Origin: Pseudomonas sp. Root562 | Lineage (GTDB): Bacteria > Pseudomonadota > Gammaproteobacteria > Pseudomonadales > Pseudomonadaceae | Length of the DNA: 64,000 nucleotides | Assembly: GCF_001427125.1 (NCBI RefSeq) | Contig: NZ_LMGK01000026.1 | Coordinates: 1 to 64,000, forward strand | Direction: 5' to 3' | Shown here: in pieces, positions 40,990 through 50,161 of the stretch | Layout of the letters: each line of letters begins with the position of its first letter | Position numbering within the stretch: the stretch's first letter is position 1 | Notes under the pieces: model-generated | The model's database searches: none | Seen by the model: only the letters and a program-made list of their open reading frames with translations | What the model was told of the DNA's origin: nothing | Translations under genes and position numbers: made by a program

Positions 40990-43584
40990 ATGAACACGAA
41001 ATTCCGCAAATCGCTGCCCGGCAGCAAACTGGATTACTTCGACGTCCGCGCGGCAGTCGAGGCCATTGCTCCCGGCGCCTACGACACCCTGCCTTACACC
41101 TCTCGAGTGCTGGCGGAAAACCTTGTGCGTCGCTGCGATCCGGCCACGCTCACCGAATCGCTCAAGCAATTCATCGAACGCAAGCGCGACCTCGATTTCC
41201 CGTGGTTCCCGGCCCGTGTGGTGTGCCACGACATCCTCGGCCAGACCGCCCTGGTCGACCTCGCCGGCCTGCGTGACGCCATCGCCCTGCAAGGCGGCGA
41301 CCCGGCGCAAGTCAATCCGGTGGTGCCGACGCAACTGATCGTCGACCACTCCCTGGCCGTCGAACGTGGTGGCTTCGATCCAGAGGCGTTCGAGAAGAAC
41401 CGCGCCATCGAAGACCGTCGCAACGAAGACCGTTTCCACTTCATCAACTGGACCAAGAAGGCGTTCAAGAACGTCGACGTGATCCCGCCGGGCAACGGCA
41501 TCATGCACCAGATCAACCTGGAGAAAATGTCTCCGGTGATCCAGGTGCGTGACGGCGTTGCGTTCCCTGATACCTGCGTCGGCACTGACAGCCACACCCC
41601 GCATGTCGATGCGCTGGGCGTGATCGCCATCGGTGTCGGTGGCCTCGAAGCCGAGAGCGTGATGCTCGGCCGCGCATCGTGGATGCGTCTGCCGGAAAGC
41701 GTTGGCGTCGAACTCACGGGCAAACTGCAACCGGGCATCACCGCGACCGATATGGTGCTGGCGCTGACCGAGTTCCTGCGCAAGCAAAAAGTGGTCGGTG
41801 CCTGGCTGGAGTTCTTCGGTGAAGGCGCTTCCGCGCTGACCCTCGGCGACCGCGCGACCATCTCCAACATGGCCCCGGAGTACGGCGCCACGGCGGCGAT
41901 GTTCTACATCGACCAGCAGACCATCGACTACCTCAAACTCACCGGTCGTGAAGACGAGCAGGTGCAGTTGGTCGAGAACTACGCCAAGACCACCGGCCTG
42001 TGGGCCGACAGCCTCAAAGGCGCGCAATATGAGCGCGGCCTGACTTTCGACCTGTCCTCAGTGGTGCGCAACATGGCCGGCCCGAGCAACCCGCACGCCC
42101 GGGTGGCGGTGTCGGACCTGGCCGCCAAAGGCATCTCCGGTAAATGGGAGGATGTGCCAGGCCAGATGCCGGACGGCGCGGTGATCATCGCCGCCATCAC
42201 CAGCTGCACCAACACCAGTAACCCGCGCAACGTGATCGCCGCTGGCCTGCTGGCGCGCAACGCCAACAAGCTCGGTTTGACCCGCAAGCCGTGGGTCAAG
42301 TCGTCCCTGGCGCCGGGTTCGAAAACCGTGGCCCTGTACCTCGACGAAGCCGGTCTGACCGAGGAGCTGGAACAACTCGGGTTTGGCGTCGTGGCCTTCG
42401 CTTGCACCACCTGCAACGGTATGTCCGGTGCACTGGACCCGGTGATCCAGCAAGAGATCATCGATCGCGATCTGTACGCCACGGCAGTGTTGTCCGGCAA
42501 CCGTAACTTCGACGGTCGGATTCACCCGTACGCCAAGCAGGCATTTCTCGCTTCGCCGCCGTTGGTGGTTGCGTATGCGATTGCCGGCACCATCCGTTTC
42601 GACATCGAGAAGGACGTGCTGGGCGTGGTCGACGGCAAGGAAATCCGCCTCAAGGATATCTGGCCGAGCGACGAAGAAATCGACGCCGTGGTGAAAGCCT
42701 CGGTGAAGCCGGAACAGTTCCGTCAGGTCTACATCCCGATGTTCGCCATCCACGAAGACACCGGCCCGAAAGTCGCGCCGTTGTACGAGTGGCGCGAAAT
42801 GAGCACCTACATCCGTCGTCCGCCGTACTGGGAAGGCGCACTGGCCGGCGCGCGTCCGCTCAAGGGCATGCGTCCGCTGGCGGTGCTGCCGGACAACATC
42901 ACCACCGATCACCTGTCGCCTTCCAACGCCATCATGCTCGACAGCGCCGCCGGCGAATACCTGGCAAAAATGGGCCTGCCGGAGGAGGACTTCAACTCTT
43001 ACGCAACGCACCGTGGCGACCACCTGACCGCGCAGCGGGCCACGTTCGCCAACCCGAAACTGTTCAACGAAATGGTTGTGGAAAACGGCAAGGTCAAGCA
43101 GGGGTCGCTGGCCCGCGTCGAGCCGGAAGGCAAGGTGATGCGCATGTGGGAAGCGATTGAAACCTACATGGATCGCAAGCAGCCGCTGATCATCATTGCC
43201 GGTGCCGACTACGGTCAGGGTTCGTCCCGTGACTGGGCGGCGAAGGGCGTGCGCCTGGCCGGTGTCGAAGCGATTGCCGCCGAAGGTTTCGAGCGCATCC
43301 ACCGCACCAATCTGGTGGGCATGGGCGTGTTGCCGCTGGAGTTCAAGCCTGGCACCAACCGCCACACCCTGGCCATCGACGGCAGCGAAACCTATGACGT
43401 GATTGGCGATCGCACGCCACGCGCCGAGCTGACGCTGGTGATCCATCGCAAGAATGGCGAGCGCGTCGATGTGCCGGTGACTTGCCGTCTGGACACCGCC
43501 GAAGAAGTGTCGATCTACGAGGCGGGCGGCGTGTTGCAACGCTTCGCCCAGGACTTCCTCGAAGAGTCGGCAGTAGCCGTCTAA
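40990..43584 (+). CDS. acnD: Fe/S-dependent 2-methylcitrate dehydratase, AcnD type
   Basis: 864 residues of the aconitase superfamily. With PrpF it converts 2-methylcitrate to 2-methyl-cis-aconitate. The 4Fe-4S ligands are in ITSCTNTSN and CTTCNGMSG, and the swivel domain has ADYGQGSSRDWAA. It is shorter at the N-terminus than AcnA. ATG 40990. Presence of both AcnD/PrpF and PrpD means two routes for this step are encoded. Confidence 0.94.
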   Translation: MNTKFRKSLPGSKLDYFDVRAAVEAIAPGAYDTLPYTSRVLAENLVRRCDPATLTESLKQFIERKRDLDFPWFPARVVCHDILGQTALVDLAGLRDAIALQGGDPAQVNPVVPTQLIVDHSLAVERGGFDPEAFEKNRAIEDRRNEDRFHFINWTKKAFKNVDVIPPGNGIMHQINLEKMSPVIQVRDGVAFPDTCVGTDSHTPHVDALGVIAIGVGGLEAESVMLGRASWMRLPESVGVELTGKLQPGITATDMVLALTEFLRKQKVVGAWLEFFGEGASALTLGDRATISNMAPEYGATAAMFYIDQQTIDYLKLTGREDEQVQLVENYAKTTGLWADSLKGAQYERGLTFDLSSVVRNMAGPSNPHARVAVSDLAAKGISGKWEDVPGQMPDGAVIIAAITSCTNTSNPRNVIAAGLLARNANKLGLTRKPWVKSSLAPGSKTVALYLDEAGLTEELEQLGFGVVAFACTTCNGMSGALDPVIQQEIIDRDLYATAVLSGNRNFDGRIHPYAKQAFLASPPLVVAYAIAGTIRFDIEKDVLGVVDGKEIRLKDIWPSDEEIDAVVKASVKPEQFRQVYIPMFAIHEDTGPKVAPLYEWREMSTYIRRPPYWEGALAGARPLKGMRPLAVLPDNITTDHLSPSNAIMLDSAAGEYLAKMGLPEEDFNSYATHRGDHLTAQRATFANPKLFNEMVVENGKVKQGSLARVEPEGKVMRMWEAIETYMDRKQPLIIIAGADYGQGSSRDWAAKGVRLAGVEAIAAEGFERIHRTNLVGMGVLPLEFKPGTNRHTLAIDGSETYDVIGDRTPRAELTLVIHRKNGERVDVPVTCRLDTAEEVSIYEAGGVLQRFAQDFLEESAVAV

Positions 43585-43597
43585 CACAGGCTGTACC

Positions 43598-43627
43598 GAC
43601 ACGGGACTTTGAGTCCCGTGTCCGTTT
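43598..43627 (+). terminator. Terminator-like hairpin between acnD and prpF
   Basis: GACACGGGACT and AGTCCCGTGTC pair over 11 bp with a 3-nt loop and are followed by CGTTTT. It may attenuate or process the transcript inside the operon. Confidence 0.65.
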
Positions 43628-43651
43628 TCAAGCTAAGGAGTAAGCAACACC

Positions 43652-44842
43652 ATGGCTCATGCACCGCAAATCAAGATTCCCGCGACCTACATGCGCGGCG
43701 GCACCAGCAAAGGCGTGTTTTTCAGCCTGAAGGATTTGCCTGAAGCGGCCCAGGTTCCAGGCCCGGCCCGCGATGCGTTGCTGCTGCGGGTGATCGGCAG
43801 CCCCGACCCGTACGACAAGCAAATCGACGGCATGGGCGGCGCCACCTCCAGCACCAGCAAAACCGTGATCCTGTCGAAAAGCACCAAGGCTGATCACGAT
43901 GTCGACTACCTGTTCGGTCAAGTCTCCATCGACAAGCCATTCGTGGACTGGAGCGGCAACTGCGGCAACCTGTCGGCAGCGGTCGGTTCGTTCGCGGTCA
44001 GCAACGGTCTGGTCGATGCCAGCCGCATTCCGCACAACGGCGTTGCCGTGGTTCGCGTATGGCAGGCCAACATCGGCAAGACCATCATCGCTCATGTGCC
44101 GATCACCGATGGTGAAGTGCAGGAAACCGGCGATTTCGAACTCGACGGCGTGACCTTTCCGGCGGCGGAAGTGCAGATCGAATTCCTCGATCCGGCAGCG
44201 GACGAAGAGGGCGCTGGCGGTTCGATGTTCCCTACCGGCAACCTGGTGGACGACCTCGAAGTACCCGGTGTAGGTACGTTCAAGGCGACCATGATCAACG
44301 CCGGCATCCCGACGATTTTCGTCAACGCCGAAGACATCGGCTACAAGGGCACCGAGCTGCAAGGCGCGATCAACGGTGATCCGAAAGCCTTGCTGATGTT
44401 CGAAACCATCCGCGCTTATGGCGCATTGCGCATGGGCCTGATCGCCAACGTCGACGAAGCGGCCAAGCGGCAGCACACGCCGAAAGTGGCCTTCGTGGCC
44501 AAGCCGGCGGACTATGTTTCGTCCAGCGGCAAAGCGATTGCGGCAGGCGATGTCGATCTGTTGGTGCGTGCGCTGTCCATGGGCAAACTGCACCACGCAA
44601 TGATGGGCACGGCGGCAGTCGCCATTGGCACGGCGGCAGCGATTACCGGCACCCTGGTTAACCTCGCGGCGGGCGGTATCGAACGCAACGCGGTGCGCTT
44701 CGGTCATCCGTCGGGCACCTTGCGTGTCGGCGCCGAAGCCAGCCAGGTCAACGGTGAATGGACGGTGAACAAAGCGATCATGAGCCGCAGTGCGCGGGTG
44801 TTGATGGAAGGGTTTGTCCGTATTCCCGGCGATTCGTTCTAA
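43652..44842 (+). CDS. prpF: 2-Methylaconitate cis-trans isomerase
   Basis: 396 residues with the two-domain diaminopimelate-epimerase-like fold of PrpF. The N-terminal motif YMRGGTSKGVFF and SGNCGNLSAAVGSF (active-site Cys) are present. It isomerises the 2-methyl-trans-aconitate released by AcnD. AAGGAG lies upstream of ATG 43652. Confidence 0.94.
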   Translation: MAHAPQIKIPATYMRGGTSKGVFFSLKDLPEAAQVPGPARDALLLRVIGSPDPYDKQIDGMGGATSSTSKTVILSKSTKADHDVDYLFGQVSIDKPFVDWSGNCGNLSAAVGSFAVSNGLVDASRIPHNGVAVVRVWQANIGKTIIAHVPITDGEVQETGDFELDGVTFPAAEVQIEFLDPAADEEGAGGSMFPTGNLVDDLEVPGVGTFKATMINAGIPTIFVNAEDIGYKGTELQGAINGDPKALLMFETIRAYGALRMGLIANVDEAAKRQHTPKVAFVAKPADYVSSSGKAIAAGDVDLLVRALSMGKLHHAMMGTAAVAIGTAAAITGTLVNLAAGGIERNAVRFGHPSGTLRVGAEASQVNGEWTVNKAIMSRSARVLMEGFVRIPGDSF

Positions 44843-44855
44843 CTCACACATACCC

Positions 44856-44947
44856 TGTAGGAGCCGAGCTTGCTCGCGATGAGGCCATAACATTCAACAT
44901 CAGTGTTGCCTGATGCACCGCTATCGCGAGCAAGCTTGGCTCCTACA
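44856..44947. repeat. REP doublet (REPIN) between prpF and prpD
   Basis: TGTAGGAGCCGAGCTTGCTC and GAGCAAGCTTGGCTCCTACA inverted, about 45 bp apart. Paired substitutions keep the hairpin while changing its sequence. Confidence 0.88.
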
Positions 44948-45027
44948 GAGGTTCACGTTTCGACAAAAAGAAAAGTCAGCCCTGAACCGACGTCCCATCA
45001 ACGAACCACCGCTAGAGTGAATCGAAC

Positions 45028-46512
45028 ATGAGTGCCAACGTCGACCTGAACAACCGCCCTGAGTACGACAAGGTCCTGCAGGACATTGCCGATTACGTTC
45101 TCGACTACAAGATCGAATCCGAAGAAGCGCTGGATACCGCCCGCAACTGCCTGATCGACACCTTGGGTTGCGGTCTGCTGGCCTTGCGTTTTCCCGAGTG
45201 CACCAAGCATCTGGGGCCTGTGGTTGAAGGCACCGTCGTGCCGTTCGGTGCCCGTGTGCCGGGCACCAGTTATCGGCTCGATCCGGTGAAGGCGGCGTGG
45301 GATATCGGCTGCATCGTGCGCTGGCTCGATTACAACGACACCTGGCTTGCGGCGGAATGGGGGCATCCGTCGGACAACCTCGGCGGGATTCTTGCGGTGG
45401 CTGACCATTTATCACAAAAGCGCCTGGCCAATGGCGAAGCGCCGCTGACCGTACGCACTGTGCTTGAATCGATGATCCTGGCCCACGAGATTCAAGGCGT
45501 AATCGCCCTGGAAAACTCATTCAACCGTGTCGGTCTCGATCACGTCATTCTGGTGAAAGTCGCCTCCACCGCGGTCACCGCCAAATTGATGGGGGCCAAT
45601 CGCGAACAGTTGTTGTCGGCGTTGTCACACGCCTTTGCCGACGGCCAGGCACTGCGTACCTACCGGCATGCGCCGAATGCCGGTTCGCGTAAATCCTGGG
45701 CGGCGGGTGATGCGTCGAGTCGCGGCGTACGCCTGGCAGACATGGCGATGCGCGGCGAGATGGGCATTCCAGGCGTCCTGAGTGCCAGGCAGTGGGGTTT
45801 TTACGACGTTTTGTTCAGCCACACCAATAGCGATCTGGCGCTCAAGCCTGAGGAAAAACGGGCCTTCAGTTTCTCGCGGGCGTACGGCAGTTATGTGATG
45901 GAAAACGTGTTGTTCAAGATCAGTTTCCCCGCCGAGTTCCATGCGCAAACGGCGTGTGAAGCAGCCGTCACCTTGCATCCGCAGGTGCGCAATCGCCTGC
46001 ACGAAATCGACAGGATCGTGATCACCACCCAGGAATCGGCGATTCGCATCATTTCCAAGGTCGGCCCGCTGGCCAACGCCGCTGACCGCGATCATTGCAT
46101 CCAGTACATGACCGCTGTGCCGTTGGCCTTCGGCAAGCTGGTGGCCGAGTATTACGAAGACGATTTCCACAAGGCACATCCGATCATCGATGTGTTGCGC
46201 GACAAGATGGTGATCGTTGAGGAACCGCGTTTCACCCGTGAATACCTGGAGGCCGACAAGCGCTCCATTGCCAACGCGGTCCAGGTGTTTTTCAAGGATG
46301 GTTCAAGCACGGAGAACGTCGTGGTGGAGTACCCGATCGGCCATCGTCGGCGCCGGGTCGAAGGCATTCCGTTGCTGGAGGACAAGTTCAGGGCGAACTT
46401 GCTGACACGGTTCAGCGGGCAGCGCAGTGAAGAGATTTTTCAGTTGTGCAAGGAACAGGCGCGGCTTGAGGCGACGCCCGTCAATCGGTTTGTGGATTTG
46501 TTTGTGATCTAG
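45028..46512 (+). CDS. prpD: 2-Methylcitrate dehydratase
   Basis: 494 residues of the MmgE/PrpD family, cofactor-free. Motifs include CLIDTLGCGLLAL, WLDYNDTWLAAEWGHPSDN and GDASSRGVRLADMA. It dehydrates 2-methylcitrate and can also act in isocitrate formation. Last gene of the prp operon; a REPIN follows. Confidence 0.94.
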   Translation: MSANVDLNNRPEYDKVLQDIADYVLDYKIESEEALDTARNCLIDTLGCGLLALRFPECTKHLGPVVEGTVVPFGARVPGTSYRLDPVKAAWDIGCIVRWLDYNDTWLAAEWGHPSDNLGGILAVADHLSQKRLANGEAPLTVRTVLESMILAHEIQGVIALENSFNRVGLDHVILVKVASTAVTAKLMGANREQLLSALSHAFADGQALRTYRHAPNAGSRKSWAAGDASSRGVRLADMAMRGEMGIPGVLSARQWGFYDVLFSHTNSDLALKPEEKRAFSFSRAYGSYVMENVLFKISFPAEFHAQTACEAAVTLHPQVRNRLHEIDRIVITTQESAIRIISKVGPLANAADRDHCIQYMTAVPLAFGKLVAEYYEDDFHKAHPIIDVLRDKMVIVEEPRFTREYLEADKRSIANAVQVFFKDGSSTENVVVEYPIGHRRRRVEGIPLLEDKFRANLLTRFSGQRSEEIFQLCKEQARLEATPVNRFVDLFVI

Positions 46513-46531
46513 GAGGCCGCGTTATCGTTCA

Positions 46532-46609
46532 ATCGCCAGCAGGCTGGCTCCCACAGTGTTTTTGTGTTCACCGCAGTACCAATGTGGGAGCCAGCCAGCT
46601 GGCGATGAG
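46532..46609. repeat. REP doublet (REPIN) after prpD
   Basis: TCGCCAGCAGGCTGGCTCCC and TGTGGGAGCCAGCCAGCTGG inverted, between convergent prpD and ppsR. Confidence 0.85.
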
Positions 46610-46630
46610 GCCGGAGCAGGCAACCGAGAG

Positions 46631-47449
46631 TTACTTGAACCGCCGCTCGACGCCTTTCTCCACGAGAATCTTCGCGGAGATTTCTTCCACCGAAAAATGC
46701 GTGGAATTGATGTGCGGGATGTTCTCGCGGCGAAACAGGTTTTCCACTTCGCGTACTTCGAACTCGCACTGAGCGTAGCTCGAATAACGGCTGTTGGGCT
46801 TGCGCTCGTTGCGGATGGCGGTGAGGCGGTCCGGGTCGATGGTCAGGCCGAACAGCTTGTGTTGGTGGGCGCGCAGGGCGGACGGCAGTTGCAGGCGCTC
46901 CATGTCGTCTTCGGTCAGCGGGTAGTTGGCCGCGCGGATGCCGAATTGCATCGCCATGTACAGGCACGTCGGCGTCTTACCACATCGCGACACGCCCACT
47001 AGTATCAGGTCGGCCTTGTCGTAATAGTGCGTGCGGGCGCCGTCGTCGTTGTCGAGGGCGAAGTTAACGGCCTCGATACGCTCCATGTAATTGGTGTTGG
47101 CGCCGATGGAGTGGGACTTGCCCACGGTGTAGGAAGAATGCTCGGTCAGTTCCTGTTCAAGCGGCGCCAGGAACGTCGAGAAAATGTCGATCATGAAACC
47201 ATTGGAAGTCGCGAGGATCTCACGAATGTCCTGATTGACGATGGTGTCGAAGATAATCGGACGAAAGCCGTCGGTTTCGGCGGCTTTGTTGATTTGTTGT
47301 ACCATGGCCCGCGCTTTGTCCACGTTGTCGATGTACGGCCGCGTGACTTTGCTGAAGGTAATGTTTTCGAACTGCGCCAGGAGGCTCTGGCCGAGGGTTT
47401 CGGCGGTAATGCCCGTGCCATCGGAGATAAAGAAAGCAGATCGTTTCAT
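46631..47449 (-). CDS. ppsR: PEP synthase regulatory kinase/phosphorylase (PSRP)
   Basis: 272 residues (DUF299/PSRP). It switches PEP synthase off and on by ADP-dependent phosphorylation and Pi-dependent dephosphorylation of an active-site threonine. The P-loop reads GVSRCGKTPT. The N-terminus MKRSAFFISDGTGITAET is typical. Divergent from its target ppsA over 174 bp. Confidence 0.93.
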   Translation of the reverse strand: MKRSAFFISDGTGITAETLGQSLLAQFENITFSKVTRPYIDNVDKARAMVQQINKAAETDGFRPIIFDTIVNQDIREILATSNGFMIDIFSTFLAPLEQELTEHSSYTVGKSHSIGANTNYMERIEAVNFALDNDDGARTHYYDKADLILVGVSRCGKTPTCLYMAMQFGIRAANYPLTEDDMERLQLPSALRAHQHKLFGLTIDPDRLTAIRNERKPNSRYSSYAQCEFEVREVENLFRRENIPHINSTHFSVEEISAKILVEKGVERRFK

Positions 47450-47623
47450 TTGCACCTTGGGCCTTAAGCTAGTGACGAATCTTGGATATGATAGGCGCGA
47501 TTTGCCGGCCACCGTTGGCCCGCATTCTCACTTATTTTCCAGGTCCAGGCCATATAGCCGGCAAATGCTCACTTAAGCAGCCGGTTTCTGAGCTTTTCCA
47601 ACACAGTTAGTGGAGAGATCACC

Positions 47624-49999
47624 TTGGTAGAGTACGTAGTTTCCCTCGATAAGCTCGGCGTCCATGATGTAGAGCATGTGGGGGGCAAGAACGCATCCCT
47701 GGGCGAGATGATCAGCAACCTTGCTGGTGCCGGCGTATCGGTGCCCGGTGGCTTCGCCACGACCGCTCAGGCATATCGTGATTTCCTGGAACTGAGCGGC
47801 CTGAACCAGCAGATTCATGATGCGCTCGATGCCCTGGACGTCGACGACGTGAACGCCCTGGCCAAGACCGGCGCCCAGATCCGTCAATGGATCATGGAAG
47901 CCGAATTCCCTGAGAAGCTGAACGCCGAAATCCGCACCGCGTTCGCCACGCTGTCCGCCGGCAACCCTGACATGGCCGTGGCCGTGCGTTCTTCGGCTAC
48001 CGCCGAAGACTTGCCGGACGCGTCCTTCGCCGGCCAGCAGGAAACCTTCCTGAACATCCGTGGTGTCGAAAACGTCATTCGCGCCGCCAAAGAGGTGTTC
48101 GCTTCGCTGTTCAACGACCGTGCCATTTCCTACCGCGTACACCAGGGCTTCGACCACAAACTGGTCGCCCTGTCGGCCGGCGTGCAGCGCATGGTCCGCT
48201 CGGAAACCGGCACCGCCGGCGTGATGTTCACCCTCGATACCGAGTCAGGCTTCCGTGACGTGGTCTTCATCACCGGCGCCTACGGCCTGGGTGAAACCGT
48301 GGTGCAAGGCGCAGTGAACCCGGATGAGTTCTACGTTCACAAAGGCACGCTGGCCGCCGGTCGTCCGGCGATCCTGCGCCGCAACCTGGGCAGCAAGGCC
48401 ATCAAGATGATCTACGGCGACGAGGCCAAGGCCGGTCGTTCGGTCAAGACCGTCGATGTCGACAAGGCTGACCGCGCACGTTTCTGCCTGACCGACGCTG
48501 AAGTCAGCGAGCTGGCCAAGCAAGCGATGATCATCGAGAAGCACTACCAGTGCCCGATGGACATCGAATGGGCCAAGGATGGTGACGACGGCAAGCTGTA
48601 CATCGTGCAGGCCCGTCCGGAAACCGTGAAGAGCCGCACCCAGGCCAACGTCATGGAGCGTTACCTGCTGAAAGAAACCGGCACCGTGCTGGTTGAGGGC
48701 CGTGCCATCGGTCAGCGCATCGGCGCCGGCAAGGTCCGCATCATCAAGGACGTGTCCGAGATGGACAAGGTCCAGCCAGGCGACGTACTGGTGTCCGACA
48801 TGACCGACCCGGACTGGGAACCGGTCATGAAGCGCGCCAGCGCCATCGTCACCAACCGTGGCGGCCGTACCTGCCACGCGGCGATCATCGCCCGTGAGCT
48901 GGGCATCCCGGCCGTGGTGGGTTGCGGCAACGCCACCCAGCTGTTGAAAGACGGCCAGGGCGTAACCGTTTCCTGCGCGGAAGGCGATACCGGCTTCATC
49001 TTCGAAGGCGAACTGGGCTTCGACATCAAGAAAAACTCCGTGGACGCCATGCCGGAGCTGCCGTTCAAGATCATGATGAACGTCGGCAACCCTGACCGCG
49101 CCTTCGACTTCGCACAACTGCCGAACGCCGGTGTAGGCCTGGCCCGCCTGGAGTTCATCATCAACCGCATGATCGGCGTGCACCCCAAGGCACTGCTGAA
49201 TTACGACGGCCTGCCTGCAGACATCAAGGAAAGCGTCGACAAGCGTATCGCTGGCTACAACGATCCGGTCGGCTTCTACGTCGAGAAACTGGTCGAAGGC
49301 ATCAGCACACTGGCCGCTGCGTTCTATCCAAAGAAAGTCATCGTGCGTCTCTCGGACTTCAAGTCCAACGAATACGCCAACCTGATCGGCGGCAAGCTCT
49401 ACGAGCCTGAAGAAGAGAACCCGATGCTGGGCTTCCGTGGCGCCTCGCGTTACATCAGCGAATCGTTCCGTGACTGCTTCGAACTCGAATGCCGCGCTCT
49501 CAAGCGTGTGCGCAACGAGATGGGCCTGACCAACGTCGAGATCATGGTGCCGTTCGTCCGCACCCTGGGCGAAGCGAGCCAGGTGGTTGACCTGCTGGCG
49601 GAAAACGGCTTGGCCCGTGGCGACAACGGTCTGCGCGTGATCATGATGTGCGAGTTGCCGTCCAACGCCATCCTGGCTGAAGAATTCCTTGAATTCTTCG
49701 ACGGTTTCTCCATCGGCTCCAACGACCTGACCCAGCTGACCCTGGGCCTGGACCGTGACTCCGGGATCATCGCGCACTTGTTCGACGAGCGTAACCCTGC
49801 GGTCAAGAAGCTGCTGGCCAATGCCATTGCTGCGTGCAACAAGGCCGGCAAATACATCGGCATCTGCGGTCAGGGGCCTTCGGACCATCCAGACCTGGCC
49901 AAGTGGCTGATGGAGCAGGGTATTGAAAGCGTTTCGTTGAACCCGGACTCCGTGCTGGAAACCTGGTTCTTCCTGGCGGAAGGTCAAGCTTCGGCCTGA
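47624..49999 (+). CDS. ppsA: Phosphoenolpyruvate synthase
   Basis: 791 residues. It makes PEP, AMP and Pi from pyruvate and ATP for gluconeogenesis. An N-terminal ATP-grasp domain (about 1-340) precedes the swivelling phosphohistidine domain with GGRTCHAAIIARELG (His carrier; the preceding Thr is the PSRP target) and a C-terminal PEP-binding TIM barrel (SIGSNDLTQL). The start is TTG 47624 with GGAG 9 nt upstream. No ATG gives the conserved N-terminus. Confidence 0.95.
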   Translation: MVEYVVSLDKLGVHDVEHVGGKNASLGEMISNLAGAGVSVPGGFATTAQAYRDFLELSGLNQQIHDALDALDVDDVNALAKTGAQIRQWIMEAEFPEKLNAEIRTAFATLSAGNPDMAVAVRSSATAEDLPDASFAGQQETFLNIRGVENVIRAAKEVFASLFNDRAISYRVHQGFDHKLVALSAGVQRMVRSETGTAGVMFTLDTESGFRDVVFITGAYGLGETVVQGAVNPDEFYVHKGTLAAGRPAILRRNLGSKAIKMIYGDEAKAGRSVKTVDVDKADRARFCLTDAEVSELAKQAMIIEKHYQCPMDIEWAKDGDDGKLYIVQARPETVKSRTQANVMERYLLKETGTVLVEGRAIGQRIGAGKVRIIKDVSEMDKVQPGDVLVSDMTDPDWEPVMKRASAIVTNRGGRTCHAAIIARELGIPAVVGCGNATQLLKDGQGVTVSCAEGDTGFIFEGELGFDIKKNSVDAMPELPFKIMMNVGNPDRAFDFAQLPNAGVGLARLEFIINRMIGVHPKALLNYDGLPADIKESVDKRIAGYNDPVGFYVEKLVEGISTLAAAFYPKKVIVRLSDFKSNEYANLIGGKLYEPEEENPMLGFRGASRYISESFRDCFELECRALKRVRNEMGLTNVEIMVPFVRTLGEASQVVDLLAENGLARGDNGLRVIMMCELPSNAILAEEFLEFFDGFSIGSNDLTQLTLGLDRDSGIIAHLFDERNPAVKKLLANAIAACNKAGKYIGICGQGPSDHPDLAKWLMEQGIESVSLNPDSVLETWFFLAEGQASA

Positions 50000-50022
50000 T
50001 CCTGTGTAAACGGACCGCTCAC

Positions 50023-50091
50023 TGTAGGAGCAGGGCTTGCCCGCGATGGCGTCTTCAAAATCGCCATCGTCAGCAAGCTGTGCCCCTGCAA
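50023..50091. repeat. Degenerate REP doublet after ppsA
   Basis: TGTAGGAGCAGGGCTTGCCC and a decayed complement CAGCAAGCTGTGCCCCTGCA. The right end merges into a CCCCT-GCA-AGGGG hairpin followed by GGTCTTTTT that may itself terminate ppsA. Confidence 0.65.
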
Positions 50092-50116
50092 GGGGCGGTC
50101 TTTTTGAGATTCAAGT

Positions 50117-50149
50117 AGGGCGGGCTCCATATGGATGCCGCCCTTTTTT
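50117..50149 (+). terminator. Rho-independent terminator before the hydrolase gene
   Basis: AGGGCGG and CCGCCCT arms, with an inner CCATATGG palindrome, are followed by TTTTTT. It covers ATG 50135, so that codon is not the start of the next gene. Confidence 0.85.
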
Positions 50150-50161
50150 GTGCAAGAGATT

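Noticed and set aside
39524..46609. Repeated units considered as a CRISPR array
   Set aside because: Units are inverted pairs in separate intergenic gaps, not direct repeats with uniform spacers, and no cas genes are present.
48245..49987. 580-codon minus-strand frame opposite ppsA
   Set aside because: Long open frame is due to GC-rich codon bias of ppsA; no family motifs.
50135..50161. ATG 50135 as start of the alpha/beta hydrolase
   Set aside because: It lies within the stem-loop and T-run of an intrinsic terminator; ATG 50162 has a ribosome site and fits.
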